DNA of 64,000 nt, taken from the NCBI GenBank assembly GCA_013407085.1, contig JACCGJ010005466.1, positions 35,651-99,650 on the forward strand, given 5' to 3'. The DNA comes from Atriophallophorus winterbourni (taxonomy: Eukaryota; Platyhelminthes; Trematoda; Plagiorchiida; Microphallidae). Position 1 is the first letter of the stretch. Every line of letters begins with the position of its first letter. A model generated the notes under the pieces. That model was not told the origin of the DNA, ran no database searches, and worked only from the letters and a program-made list of their open reading frames with translations. Of this stretch, positions 46,064 through 56,473 are shown one piece after another. Both the position numbers and the translations under genes were made by a program.

Positions 46064-46369
46064 TTGGCAATTGAAAATTGCTCATTTTCAAGTACAATTT
46101 GGCAAAATGTGTTTCGCACAAACCCTAGTAAATTCGTTGAATTCGGTGCCGTTGAACTTATTTATTCCGCGAAAATGCGAGCTCTGAGGTTAGAGTTCAG
46201 TGATATCGCCACAAGTTCTAAGCAATCCGCTCTCATAATTAGCATGTCACAAATTTCGAAGTTGGGAAAAGGTGTCTGCGATTTCGATTATATATTCGGA
46301 TCTACGATTATTTCAATTTTGATATCTAAACCTTCTGGTCTAATTTTGGTGAGAATTATTCTTAAATGA
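46064..46369 (+). CDS. open frame over tandem block Q, unrecognised
   Basis: A 101-codon frame whose first half (FVEFGAVELIYSAKMRALRLE) has a counterpart at 45065-45165 (FGDFGAVKLIYYPIMRALRLE), open in the same frame in both copies. Amino-acid differences are mixed with conserved blocks, which hints at past coding use, but the second half of the earlier copy is lost. No family recognised. 46370-46980 is otherwise unassigned. Confidence 0.22.
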   Translation: MAIENCSFSSTIWQNVFRTNPSKFVEFGAVELIYSAKMRALRLEFSDIATSSKQSALIISMSQISKLGKGVCDFDYIFGSTIISILISKPSGLILVRIILK

Positions 46370-46982
46370 TGAGAATGTACCACGACAACAAATCCGTATT
46401 TTAGAAATCGTATCGCTAAATCTCTGTGGTGGAAAATGCAGTTCTCAACAACGGTCTCACAAAATGAGATTTATCGTATTCCGTAGCGAAAATTGCAACA
46501 GATACCGGTCAAATGATGCCTCCTGGCAAGTCGCGCTAAATAAAAAAGTAAAAAGATTAAAAATTACGGCAATTATCCCAGCAAAAATGTGGACTAGTCA
46601 TTAACTATGAAGGTTTTCGCATTTCAGTACTCGAATTTGTTCAAAGTTTATACGCGCGTGAAACGTTATGCTTTAGATGACTCAAAAAATGTACATTTTG
46701 TTAATTGGATAAAATAATCACAATTTATTGTCGAAGAATAATGTCTAGCGGATAAAAATGCGCGTCACTTCGGGTATCTAGTGATGTTTCAAAATCGTCA
46801 ATTGTTTCAGATTGTACCATGTTAGTAGGTGAAATATTTCACAAATGCAAAAAAATGCGAATTTCGGCAGTTTTAGCCCGCCTTGCTGTCAGTAGAGAGT
46901 ACACTGATGACGATGCAGATATGTGTTGTGAGAAAGATGTGAAAGATATCTTTATTGATAGATCATTAAATTAGGCAGTGTC

Positions 46983-47276
46983 TTAGTCAGAGTTTGTGAT
47001 TTTCGTTGTCGTCTGTATTGAGTTAATATCAATGTCAGTCTCTAAGGTGTATTTCCAACGAATAATAGGAAAGTCCAAGGACGGGCTTTGTCGACTTTCG
47101 CTGAAGAATTTCCAATAGCTAAATGTCTGTTTCCAAACAAACATCACACGCGGTGCGCCGATGAAGGTTGAAGTCAAATTGCAGATAGCATTGTCGTATT
47201 CGGCGATGGATTGCATAGAAGTTAGAAGTATATGATAGTTGTTCTGCAACTTTGTATTTAGCGATAAAAACAGCAT
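46983..47276 (-). CDS. unrecognised 97-codon ORF
   Basis: Open from ATG to stop with ordinary composition (FIGAPRVMFVWKQTFSYW). No motif, no homologue elsewhere in the window, no strong splice sites noted. Its length is compatible with chance. Listed only so that it is not lost. Confidence 0.15.
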   Translation of the reverse strand: MLFLSLNTKLQNNYHILLTSMQSIAEYDNAICNLTSTFIGAPRVMFVWKQTFSYWKFFSESRQSPSLDFPIIRWKYTLETDIDINSIQTTTKITNSD

Positions 47277-47404
47277 TAGGTGCTATTCATTGATATTCTA
47301 GTGTGTGATGAAAATGTATTCAAATCATTCTTTTTTTTAATTATCATGAGTTTTAACCCTATCTAAATGAATATGGTCTCATGAGATTGATGATGCTGGT
47401 CGTA

Positions 47405-47795
47405 CCAACCATATCCAAGATTTAAGATTCAAGAATATATGGCATAAAGAGCTTGTAACTGTAGAACACCACAAGATATTCTTATAAGGACAATGAATAT
47501 GTATACAACATAAATTGAGACATCAGGAAGTTCGACAGTTTTGCACTTACAAAAAGTGTGATGTATTCTCGTGTTATGATTTAATAAAATATCCATTTAG
47601 ACAAAGATTATGTTATATAAACGTGATGTAGAGTGGAATTGATACGCATAAATATATTCAATTTGTTTCTGAAAATCCGTTCACTAGATGATCGTTCAAC
47701 ATCTTACGGTATGGAGTTATATAGAAAACAACCGCGCACCGAATATAAGGACTGACGGCAGTGGCAAACGAGCGCATTTTGTTTGCCATTCTTAC
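47405..47795 (-). mobile_element. CR1-like LINE 3' end (third family)
   Basis: Matches 59440-59790 closely: shared TTCAAGAAT near the 3' tip, CGACAGTTTTG, ATCCATTTAGACAAA/ATTCGTTTGGATAAA, CTAGATGATCGTTCAACAT. The minus strand encodes the RT C-terminal tail in the other copy. It runs directly into a hammerhead repeat at 47800. Confidence 0.62.
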
Positions 47796-47799
47796 ACTG

Positions 47800-47885
47800 T
47801 TTTAGGCACTAGCGGATTCTGATCATACCGTCTCTATCTGATGACTGCACACACGCGAAACCTAACGTGTAGTGGGCGTGTCAAT
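47800..47885 (+). ncRNA. hammerhead-like repeat, copy 9
   Basis: CTCTAT, CTGATGA (47837-47843), CTGCACACACGC, GAAA (47857-47860), CCTAACGTGTA, GTGGGCG. Both invariant boxes are intact and GTA-GTGG sits at the expected cleavage position, but stem I pairing is poor. 47890-48890 holds nothing I can name. Confidence 0.48.
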
Positions 47886-48889
47886 AAAATGCAAGTAACG
47901 GAACTTTATGAACATTTAAAATGCCTTCGTACTAACGATTAGCCAGTAGTTTATATTTGGAAATGAATCAAAAGACGGCGTTATGCCCAGTTATGTCCAC
48001 TTACAAAGTTGAATTCGAGGCAACCAGAGAAGAACGACGACCGTGTAAAAGAGGAATTCATTGTTTTCATTGTGAGTGTTGACTATGTTCAAATGTGATA
48101 TAACATATTAATAATGTTGAATTCATTGTGATCAAATAACTGACTGGTAACGTTAAAAAGAACTCGCTAGGTCAAAATAGCTATTTCTTTAATCGAATTC
48201 AAACGATATTATCGAAGTTTTCAAATTAAGATTTCATAAAACATAAGTGTAAAGTATATGACAATATTGTTGAGATGCTAATTGACGAGGGTTGATAATC
48301 TATCAAAATACTTGTAACAAAGGCACAACCGAATAGATAAGCAGAATAATGTAACAGTCCTTCATACGACATTGAAAACAATCCATTCAATCCTGATATA
48401 TGCTTGTATAGAAACCCTCAAGATAGTCCTACTAGCAGTATCAAATGAATCAAATGCAAGAACCGTTCTGTTGATTACAATGTACCATTATCCGCAAAAC
48501 TAAAATTCATGGTTGTGAAAAGTTGATGTAAATCAAGCACTGAACGGTGTGGGACAACACTGTTAATCGCGATTTACGTATACAATCCTCGAGAAGAATG
48601 TTCGTCTATTGTATGACCCTTCGATGTTCAGAAGAATATATGAAACTCTTCACGATTGTACTCAGCCTTCTTGCGCAGGTTCATGTGTATCCTATCTGCA
48701 TCATTTTATTTTTACTATATGTATCGGCTGAACGGATTTTTATGTAGCCTTTCCAAAGATCGCGGATGGTTGATCCGTTAAACATTCAATAAAATCAGAT
48801 GCGAATGACAGTGAAAGACCGATATTATTTCTAACTGGGACTGCTTCTCCTCACCTATTGGTGAGGGGAGTTTTACTGTTGCATTCCAG

Positions 48890-49670
48890 ATTACTCTCAT
48901 ACCAGAAGATATTTGTGAAAATATTGTTTGAAGTGGTGGACGCTCTTCTGTGGCATACCACCGAAAGAAATCTTGACGCTCGATTGGCTCGTTAGCCACT
49001 ACAGTCCTGTGCAAACTGAACTGAACTGAACTGAACGTTCAACATCAGCGCGCATCGGTTATAACGCGGTGCTACCATGGAAAATGGTCGTATTCCGAAA
49101 GATCTACTCTACGGTGAGTTGCAATTAGGAAGTCGACCATTGGGCAGACCGCACTTGCGGTACAAAGATGTTTGCAAAAGAGATATGAAAGCTCTTGACA
49201 TTGACCCGCAAGCTGGGAAGAACTTGCTCTTGACCGCTCACTTTGGAGGCATTGTGTAAAGCGTCGACTGCAAGCCGGGGAGGAGAAAATACAGCTCCTG
49301 GCTGCTGAACGCAGATCACGCCGCCGGCGTGCAACTGATGCAATACAACAGAGTTCTGACTTTCGTTGCAAGCGCTGTGATAGAGATTGTTCCTCCCGAA
49401 TCGGACTGTTCAGTCATTCAAAAAGTTGCAAAACATGAAATTCATGCGATGTGATGTACATCCATGGTCGACATCGACCGACGGAGGCCAACAGACAACC
49501 TAAGTTCAACCCGGATAATCTCTTGGCTTCGCGATCGGCGAAGATTTCAAACAGACAAAAAGAATATACGTTTTGGCAGTGGTGGGTGCTTCTCTGCAGC
49601 TTTCCACCGAAAGAAATTCTGGACGCTCGATTGGCTTGTTAGCCACATACTCTCCTGTGCAAACTGAACT
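48890..49670 (+). repeat. about 100-bp direct repeats flanking an RTE-like tail
   Basis: 48925-49025 and 49570-49665 share CCACCGAAAGAAAT, GACGCTCGATTGGCT, GTTAGCCAC and CCTGTGCAAACTGAACTGA. The first ends in a small (CTGAA)n run. The RTE-like 3' end lies between them. They may be part of a tandem array of the LINE, or a duplicated target; the length is far above a usual target-site duplication. Confidence 0.6.
49065..49500 (+). mobile_element. RTE-like LINE 3' end: conserved tail and C2H2-like finger
   Basis: 49077-49259 encodes MENGRIPKDLLYGELQLGSR and LRYKDVCKRDMKALDIDP; after one frameshift near 49240 the frame continues to the finger (CKRCDRDC … HSKSC) and a TGA at about 49438. The 3' UTR follows (ACATCCATGGTCGACATCG, GGAGGCCAACA). 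This is the best-preserved tail in the window and is very similar to the inverted copy at 53.5 kb, so the family was active relatively recently. Confidence 0.82.
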
Positions 49671-50030
49671 GACTAAGTACGAAATGGAAAAATGATCTTC
49701 AGATGGAGCGAATTAATAATAGATTATAGCAAAAATAAAACAATACGCGATTAAATTCATCCGCCATCTGTATTCCTTGTTGTGCAATGATAGTGTCAAA
49801 AGATGATTTGATGTGTTGTCTGATTTAAAGCTAACTGCAAATAAGTATTCGTCGATCAGTGGACTTTGAAATCCTTGACGAATTAATCGAGAGTTACTTT
49901 AATGAGTTAGCGTCTTATGGAAATAACACAAAGCTAGTCACGTTCAACGCAAACTATCAACTAGCAGCGTGAGTTTTTCACTGCTGAATTTTAATCAATT
50001 CTCATGATGCGAAATTTCATATTTTACCAG

Positions 50031-50339
50031 AAAGCAAATAATAATGCATACATTTTGTTCAGTTCACCGACTCATGGAGAGACGATGAATAGAGCGAAAT
50101 TTAACAAAAAACACAATAATGTTTTGAAAAGAACACCACACGTATTCGGATCACCCTATGTTTATGATCAGTGTTCTATTAAACAGCTTTTGGACTTACA
50201 TAATTCTTCTTTAATATCAAAATTGCCAAGCGTTCCAGACACGTCTGTTTTCGTAAACTTTTACTGTCCAAAAAAATGTTGTATGCTTTCTCTTACTTCG
50301 ATTGGTTCAGTTTTTTGGTTGTTCAGCTTTGGGGGATAA
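50031..50339 (+). CDS. candidate exon, unrecognised
   Basis: TTTCATATTTTACCAG ending at 50030 is a fair splice acceptor and 102 codons are open after it. Composition looks protein-like in the middle (HVFGSPYVYDQCSIKQLLDL), but no family is recognised and the end merges into the repeat at 50338. 49680-50000 is unassigned. Confidence 0.22.
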   Translation, partial: KANNNAYILFSSPTHGETMNRAKFNKKHNNVLKRTPHVFGSPYVYDQCSIKQLLDLHNSSLISKLPSVPDTSVFVNFYCPKKCCMLSLTSIGSVFWLFSFGG

Positions 50340-50560
50340 GAGGTTTATATTCACAAACAAATGATGATCTCGTTGGAAGGAATCCATAAAATAGAAACAG
50401 AAAAGCAATTCTCTTTCCTTTTAATGACGTAGATTGAACGCTGACACCACAAATATTGTAGAGCGGTGTAAAAATTTAACTTCGGGTTAATTTCCATTTG
50501 TCTTACCAAAAAATTTACCATTTAAAATATTTTGTTAGAAACTCATGATATATACCTGCG
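50338..50560 (+). repeat. dispersed direct repeat, partner at 41095-41325
   Basis: See the partner. The match begins with a GT-rich leader (TTTTTGGTTGTTCA) present in both. 50560-51000 holds nothing I can name. Confidence 0.6.
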
Positions 50561-51009
50561 CTGCAAAACTGATAGAATATATATTGTTTCTCAACCATAT
50601 CACCCGGAATATCATCCGCCCTAATTGATAAATCAAGTTTTTCGAGAACTGTGTTATTAAATCCTGCTGTATGCTCATATATTTGTATATACTCAACACA
50701 TAAATTTACGAAATAGATCTACCCTAGACTGTCTCAATCTCCAAGCCATGCTCGAAGAAGATTTTCAATATCATCCTGCGCTTGGTCAAAGCGGTTACCA
50801 CTTACTGCAATTCTAATCTGAGTGACGTCTGTAAAATGGTGAATCAAACGAAACAGAACAAAAAAGTGGGTTTTATTAATAGTGGCTTTCAATTTTCATA
50901 ATATAAATTTCAGTGATGTAGACTTGCGTTGCAGAACAAGAACATCACCACATTTAATATTTGACCAGTGGCATACAAGATTTAACATTTTTTTACAAAT
51001 TTACCACTG

Positions 51010-51095
51010 TTTGGATTGTCTTCGAACCTGATTATACTGCATTCAATCGATGACAGCAAACCGCCAGAAAAATGTAGTGTTTGCAAGCGATGGGG
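51010..51095 (+). ncRNA. hammerhead-like repeat, copy 10
   Basis: TCGATGACAGCAAACCGCC, AGAAA, AATGTAGTG, TTTGCAAGCGATGGGG. CTGATGA reads TCGATGA here. The 3' part aligns with copies 4 and 6 (GTAGTG … GCAAG.GATGGG), supporting the family consensus. Confidence 0.45.
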
Positions 51096-51114
51096 TGTAA
51101 GCACAAAAATATAT

Positions 51115-51325
51115 CGGACTTTATATGCAAATCGAGCGCTTGGCAATGAATCACATTTCGATTCTGCATTTGAACATCATCGTTCTTTGTGATAACTCTA
51201 TGTAAAAGTAGCATACAATTATAACTTTGTGTATCAGTTTAGCACTGTTTCAACACACACTGAACCTTATATTATTGTCTCCAATAGATGACAGATAACA
51301 GATCAATACCGGTCTGACCACACCA
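51115..51325 (+). ncRNA. hammerhead-like SINE repeat, copy 11
   Basis: 5' block with GAGCGCTTGGCAATGAATCAC and GTGATAACTCTATGTAA; core much decayed (TCTCCAA, TAGATGA, CAGATAACAG), then ATACCGGTCTGACC. Same orientation as copy 10, directly after it: a second tandem pair. 51325-51660 is unassigned. Confidence 0.42.
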
Positions 51326-51664
51326 CATTTGCCAGCGCAAGAAATTTCTTGCGTAGTTTATAGTACACAGAAAACTGATCATCTAATTTCCAGGTATTTC
51401 TACATAAAGAAGCAAATGTCTAAACGAATAGCATGACTCTAAAATCCAAAAGATGAATAATGGTAAGCGTTTGAGATTTTTGTGTTTTAAAGAGAATGAA
51501 AAATGCTAGAAAACGAGACTGAATCATTAATAGAAAAATTAAGTTGCATTTAGTTCATGGACAAATACCCTACGACCAGGTTATTGATGTTTCAATCCGC
51601 AGGTAGGGACAGTTGTATCGGGATGCGCATGCGCTCAAATAGGTTGATGGTATGCCACTTTTGT

Positions 51665-52079
51665 ATATGGTAGACACGATCAATCTGTTCAATCACATTA
51701 GCCCATACTCAATCTACATAGAATTCAAACCCATGATCGGTAACAAAAAGCTGATTTTATTGCATTCATTGTTCAGAAACTAACGTCTTCCTACGCCAAT
51801 GTATTATGAATAAAGTGCAAAATATCTCTGGGTCGGGATGACAAATTTGAATTTTTGAAAGCAGTACCACCTGACATCTAATTTGTAACATGCTAATCGA
51901 CCATTTGAAATAATTCTATGTCGCGCTTTCATTAATTCATATCATAACTTGAGGGTACCGACAATATTGACCGATGACCAATATGGTTAGACCCCAAAGA
52001 ATTACGCGTAGAATGATGCGAAACGTTGTATTGTTAAACAGCACGATGTATTTACAAGAGAGTATGGTCGCGGAAGTCC
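51665..52079 (-). repeat. 3' UTR and flank of the inverted WDR82-like copy
   Basis: Matches the reverse complement of 42463-42865 and ends in the same hammerhead-repeat 5' motif. Together with the exon parts, the inverted duplication spans about 0.95 kb per arm, with 8.8 kb between arms. Confidence 0.7.
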
Positions 52080-52774
52080 TCATTGGTCGACGTTCGGCAA
52101 CCAGAACAAAGTCTGGTGGGACTCCATGGCGACCGTGGCATAACGTGGGTTGAAGACCAACGTGTAAGTGGCTGCATTCTGTAGCTGCTTCGCTGCCTCG
52201 TAGCCGGGTAAACTTGCGACTCGCACGCCAGTTTCCACAGACCAGTTGTTCATCTGTGTAACCAACCATGGCAAACTAAGTGTCTGGATTTAAAGATGCA
52301 TTCGGTGTTGGACAATCAGTAATGCTGGTCACCATGAAGGCAGGGATGGAGGCTAGTGAAATCAGCAAATCTAACAGCAGCTCCGTGAGTAATCAAGCGA
52401 ATGAAGGCAACGTTCGTTTGCTGACAATAATTAAAAAAAGAAATGTAGAATTATGAAGACTGTGTGAGTATTGACGCGAAGCCATAGAGTACCAACCGTG
52501 ATCATATGAAGATACGTTCACTTGAAAGCGTCGACCAAGCTGATGTGATTAGAGTTCGTTGTTATAAACAATGTCTTTTCGACGAAAAAGATCTGCAAAC
52601 TGGTACACAGACATGGAGCATCCTCGCAGGTACGATTTTGAAGGTCGCGAAGGGTTCTTTATTGAACGAGCGCAAGTCATACAGATTGATGACTCTCAAA
52701 TTGACTACATCTGCAACAATCAAAATATCGGGTTCGACCGCCGATCAAGGTTGCTCAGAGACCTGCATCACGCC
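52080..52774 (-). pseudogene. WDR82/Swd2-like WD40 gene, last two exons (copy 2, inverted)
   Basis: On the minus strand an acceptor (CTATTTTACAG) at 52775 opens an exon reading VINLYDLRSFNKEPFATFKI and, after one frameshift, ITTNSNHISLVDAFK followed by a stop. This matches the WDR82 run LYDLRSFDKGPFATFK and IRLIDAFKG. After an intron of about 170 bases, the last exon (52333-52080) gives MNNWSVETGVRVASLPGYE, LVFNPRYATVAMES and LFWLPNVDQ with a stop, the WDR82-type C terminus. The acceptor of the last exon has decayed from CAG to CAT. The intron and 3' UTR also match copy 1, in inverted orientation. Overlapping 127- and 110-codon frames are shadows. Confidence 0.82.
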
Positions 52775-52969
52775 CTGTAAAATAGAAGTGTTCCAAAACG
52801 AATTTTGTGGAAAACACAAAATGATGAATAATAAATTATTAAATATGGCGATTGTCGCTAAATATGGGCGCTTAGATGCGAAGCAATAGTCGAAATAGAA
52901 AAAAATAGGTTTAGTGGTAATACTACGCGACGAATTAAAAAATTCAAATCATCACTTCTTAACATCACC

Positions 52970-53345
52970 ATGCTTATCTCCAATAGCGCCACGACAGTTG
53001 TCAGCGTTACTAACATTGACGTGGTCATCACTATCTTTATGATTAGGATACTTTTTCATCATCATTATGAACAACAACATCAGCTTTACCATCATCATCA
53101 TTACCTTCATCATGCCTATCATCTTCAATATCATCATCATGAAAAACAAGATCCACATTACCTACAACATCATCACTATCAGTATCAACATCAACAGCAT
53201 CAACATCCCCGTAATCATCTTCTTCTTCATCACAATGATAATCAACGTCAGCTCAACGTCGTCCTCTATCAGGTTTGTACTTTCATACCATACAAAACTA
53301 TCAGTATCAACATCAACACGATCATTATCATCATCATCTTCTGAC
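52970..53345. repeat. ATC/CAT-rich trinucleotide microsatellite
   Basis: Imperfect CAT-CAT repeats over nearly 400 bases, broken by AAC and AAT triplets. The histidine- and isoleucine-rich open frames on the plus strand (52970-53344, 53067-53348) follow from this and are not good gene candidates. Confidence 0.75.
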
Positions 53346-53539
53346 TGATAAAGATAAAAATAACTAGATAGATAAATATGTCTGAATCGGTAATCGATTT
53401 AAAACGGAAATGTCTAAGTTATCAATTTAAAATGATTCAAAACATAAGATTTGACATATCACTGAACATCACCTACTGAAGCGCTTAAAGGTTAAAACAG
53501 CGCTCAATGTCAGCTGAAGTGGCGATAAAGTATTTCGAG

Positions 53540-54195
53540 CTCAGCGTTATTGTTGGCCTCCGTCGGTCGATGTCGAGCATAGATGTACATCAAATCGCAT
53601 GAATTTCATGTTTTGCAACTTTTTGAATGACTAAGCAGTCCGATTCGTGAGGAACAATCTCTCCCGCAGCGCTTGAAACGATAGTCAGAACTCTGTTGTA
53701 TTGCATCAGTTGCACGCCGGCGGCGTGATCTGCGTTCAGCAGCCAGGAGCTGTATTTTCTCCTCCCCGGCTTGCAGTCGACGCTTTACACAATGCCTCCA
53801 AAGTGAGCGGTCGAGAGCAAGTTCATCTCAGCTTGCGGGGTCAATGTCAAGAGCTTTCATATCTCTTTTGCAAACGTATTTGTACCGCAAGTGCGGTCTG
53901 ATCAATGGTCTACTTTCTAATTTCTATTCACCGTAGAGTAGATCTTTCGGAATACGGCCGTTTTCCATCATATAGACATGACCAAGACATCGCAGGCGGC
54001 GCTGACGTGTTAGGGTGAACATGCTCTGTAGACCAGCTTTTGAAAGCACTTCAACTTCCATCCACGATATGTTCAATATACGACGAATGCTCCGTAGATG
54101 AAAAGCATTCAGCTTCCGTTCGTGTGTTGCGTGAGGGGCCCAGGTTTCACTGCGTACGTTTCGGTAATAAAGTGTGTATGAATAGAGACCGGTAC
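53540..54195 (-). mobile_element. RTE-like LINE 3' end, inverted relative to 49.1 kb
   Basis: Minus-strand 54202-53924 encodes the RT C terminus (ERKLNAFHLRSIRRILNISW, LQSMFTLTRQRRLRCLGHV, NGRIPKDLLYGE); 53830-53640 covers the basic stretch and the finger in another frame; the 3' UTR ends near 53545. It shares most positions with the copy at 49.1 kb. It begins at 54195, directly against a gypsy integrase piece on the same strand. Confidence 0.8.
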
Positions 54196-54199
54196 GTTT

Positions 54200-54690
54200 C
54201 AAGCATAATAACGGAATGCGTCATCTGGTACAATTGTCTGTCAGCAGATCCAGCGGTCAATGCTAACTGTATCCCGCACAACACGTCGTTAGTGGAAACA
54301 CTAGTATGCCAGCGGTGAAACGGTCAATAAAATTGAGAATATATGTGTAACCCCTGGACATAGAAAAACGGCCTTACGGAGTCGATGTGCTGGTATTGAT
54401 AACGCTGCGCTTGAGTTAAAGATATGTGGACGCTGATTGTTTTATGCTGGACAACAGTGCTTCGATACTTGATACAATATTTGTTCCGTAGTTAAATATT
54501 TTTATGCATGTTTGGCCACACAAAACGGTTACAAATGGATTTCCGGACATAATCAACATATATATTAATAAAAATGTACTCCTCCAAACGGTCTTTATTC
54601 TCCTGTGGTTGCTTTGTATTGAATGTTGTATGTGTGATATAACAAAACCACGCGAAGCCTAACGATTCATTCCTCAATATCCACTAGAAA
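54200..54690 (-). mobile_element. Ty3/gypsy integrase fragment
   Basis: On the minus strand 54570-54492 gives SICNRFVWPNMHKN, the H2C2 tail motif (…L..RFVWP.M..D). Further down, 54360-54310 gives SRGYTYILNFIDRFTAG, the start of the integrase core (NGYTYLLTCIDRFTRW). The DD(35)E aspartate region is decayed. Bases 54645-54760 match 39550-39655 of the other gypsy copy in plus orientation, so this area mixes two fragments. Confidence 0.65.
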
Positions 54691-55079
54691 TTGGTGAGTG
54701 CAAACATTCATTAAATTCAGTTCGACCTATAGGATAGTCACTGTGAACCATAATATAAATATTGAGGACGCGAAGGAAGATATTTTTATTAACCATTGTA
54801 CCTCAACCAGCTTGGACACGGCGGATCCACGCCTTTGTTTGCACAAATGAAAGCTCTATTTTAACATTTGAATAAAAGAATTGTGTTCAAGCTGTACTAA
54901 ACCCAGAATTAGCAATCAGAATAGGCAACTGATAACATAATCGGGAAAAAGCGAATAATGCTATAGCAGGCCAACAGTACAAATATCAACCGAATTATCG
55001 TCGCGTTTCTGATAGCAATTAAAATTCTGGGTTAAGTACAGGTTGGACACAATTCCATTATACAAATAATACATTTGGC

Positions 55080-56270
55080 GTCGCGAACAGCAATTCTTCA
55101 TGGCGAATTCAAGTTTGGAACCTTTCGGTATAAATGACAATGTACCAGTAATTGAAGCTTATTCTGGAAAATTCGAAATTTGGTGGTTGAAAATGCACAA
55201 AGGGAAAATGATGAAAAGGCTGTTCATTTTCTATATGCAGTCCAGAAATTTGCATAAACCTTATTCACAAATTTAGCATATCCTGATTGTCCTAATTCTC
55301 TTCCATACGAAACGCTGAAGGTGCTTTTGTTGCTACATGTGACGACTGTAGAATTTGAAGCAACGGAACGAACAAATATTCATTCAATAGTGCATCCGCC
55401 CAATCATGGAATTCACGATTTATTCTACAATTGTTAATTCAGGCAGCGATATGTCACTGCGGTGATTTGTTAGAAATTCAATTAACGGATCACCTCTTTG
55501 CTGGAATAAATGACAGTGTTCTACAGAATGAGCTATTAAAATTGCCTGAACCCTTTCTAATCATGTACCTGGTCATTGTGAACGTTATCAAGATGCGCGT
55601 GTAGCAACGACAGATTTTGTGCGAAGAGAAAGTTTTGTCATATTTAATACACATTACCGTGAAAGACCGAAGAATGCATAAACAGTTTGAATCTCAACCG
55701 AATTATCGTCCTGTTGCCGATAGCAATTCAAATTCAATCAAAATTGTGAAGTGTGCGTCATGCGGCAAACAGCCATACTCGCCGATTCCGTCAAGCCAGA
55801 TGTCACAAGCGTGAAAAAACCGGACATATTCAATCCGTTTGTCGAGCTAATAAAACTTATTGGACTGATTCATGAAAAGTTCAGGCTAGCGCATAATGAT
55901 GCATTTCAATCATTATCACTGGCAGTGACCATTCGCAATTCCAGCCAAATTCATAAAACCATTTCTTGTGTTCCTACTTGCGCATCCTTAGATTTTATTA
56001 TAGATGCGGATAGCGTTAAATCGCTTATTACCCAAAAAGATCTAGAACAGTTTGCACCCAATGCGAAAGTCTAAACTGCTAGTCTCAAAATTGAAGGCAT
56101 TACTGAACGTCCTATTCCTGTCGTTGGATCGTACATGATCTACATCGGAGATCAAACCAATACTGCTGTCTGTAGATACATTATTATCAAAACTGGCCAA
56201 TCTATTCTCGGTCTAAAAGCAATGCAAGCTCTAAGCATTAGACTATCTCTTTAGACAACGTCTGAAGTTA
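55080..56270 (+). mobile_element. Ty3/gypsy relic: gag, zinc knuckle, protease
   Basis: Gag starts near 55098 (MANSSLEPFGINDN, EAYSGKFEIWWLK) and, across frames, has EFEATERTNIHSIVHPPNHG, typical of trematode gypsy Gag. A CCHC knuckle near 55780-55850 reads CHKREKTGHIQSVC, with the second Cys changed to Arg. The protease region (55920-56260) has FIIDADSVKSLI where D-T/S-G-S is expected, so the catalytic triad is lost, then TGQSILGLKAMQALS. It would process the polyprotein in an intact element. Several stops. Confidence 0.8.
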
Positions 56271-56473
56271 CTTCAGATTTGAAAAATCACATAATGAAAT
56301 GTTCGCAGGCAACTGGTGATATGCGAATTCCTCCTTATTTATCTTGACGTACAAGGAAACCCCGTGTTTTTAAACAAGTACTATTCATTGGTTGTGATTG
56401 ATTCCAAATAGCCTGAATTATTTTCATAAGGCAGAAATCAAATTCTAGTTTTACTATTCCTGTTCTGCAATAA

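Larger units (their letters stand above)
43745..46240 (+). repeat. tandem duplication array, about 1-kb unit, three copies
   Basis: Block P (CTTCCATTGA.ATACTAAT … ACTAACGGAA) occurs at 43745-44165, 44430-44860 and, partly, 45186-45360. Block Q (AAAAGTTTAAAACCGCTG … AAGCAATCCGCTC) occurs at 44875-45185 and 45895-46240, with a remnant at 44180-44215. All are in one orientation. The array is interrupted by an RTE-like tail (44215-44375) and by 45361-45890. Block Q keeps an open frame with shared peptide MRALRLEF in both copies. Confidence 0.72.

Noticed and set aside
51937..52269. 110-codon minus-strand ORF with membrane-like C terminus
   Set aside because: It is the wrong frame of the WDR82-like last exon running into its 3' UTR.
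52506..52889. 127-codon plus-strand ORF
   Set aside because: It is the antisense shadow of the WDR82-like exon on the minus strand, which has clear homology.
52970..53348. Histidine-rich and isoleucine-rich ORFs of 124 and 93 codons
   Set aside because: Both are frames of a CAT/ATC microsatellite.
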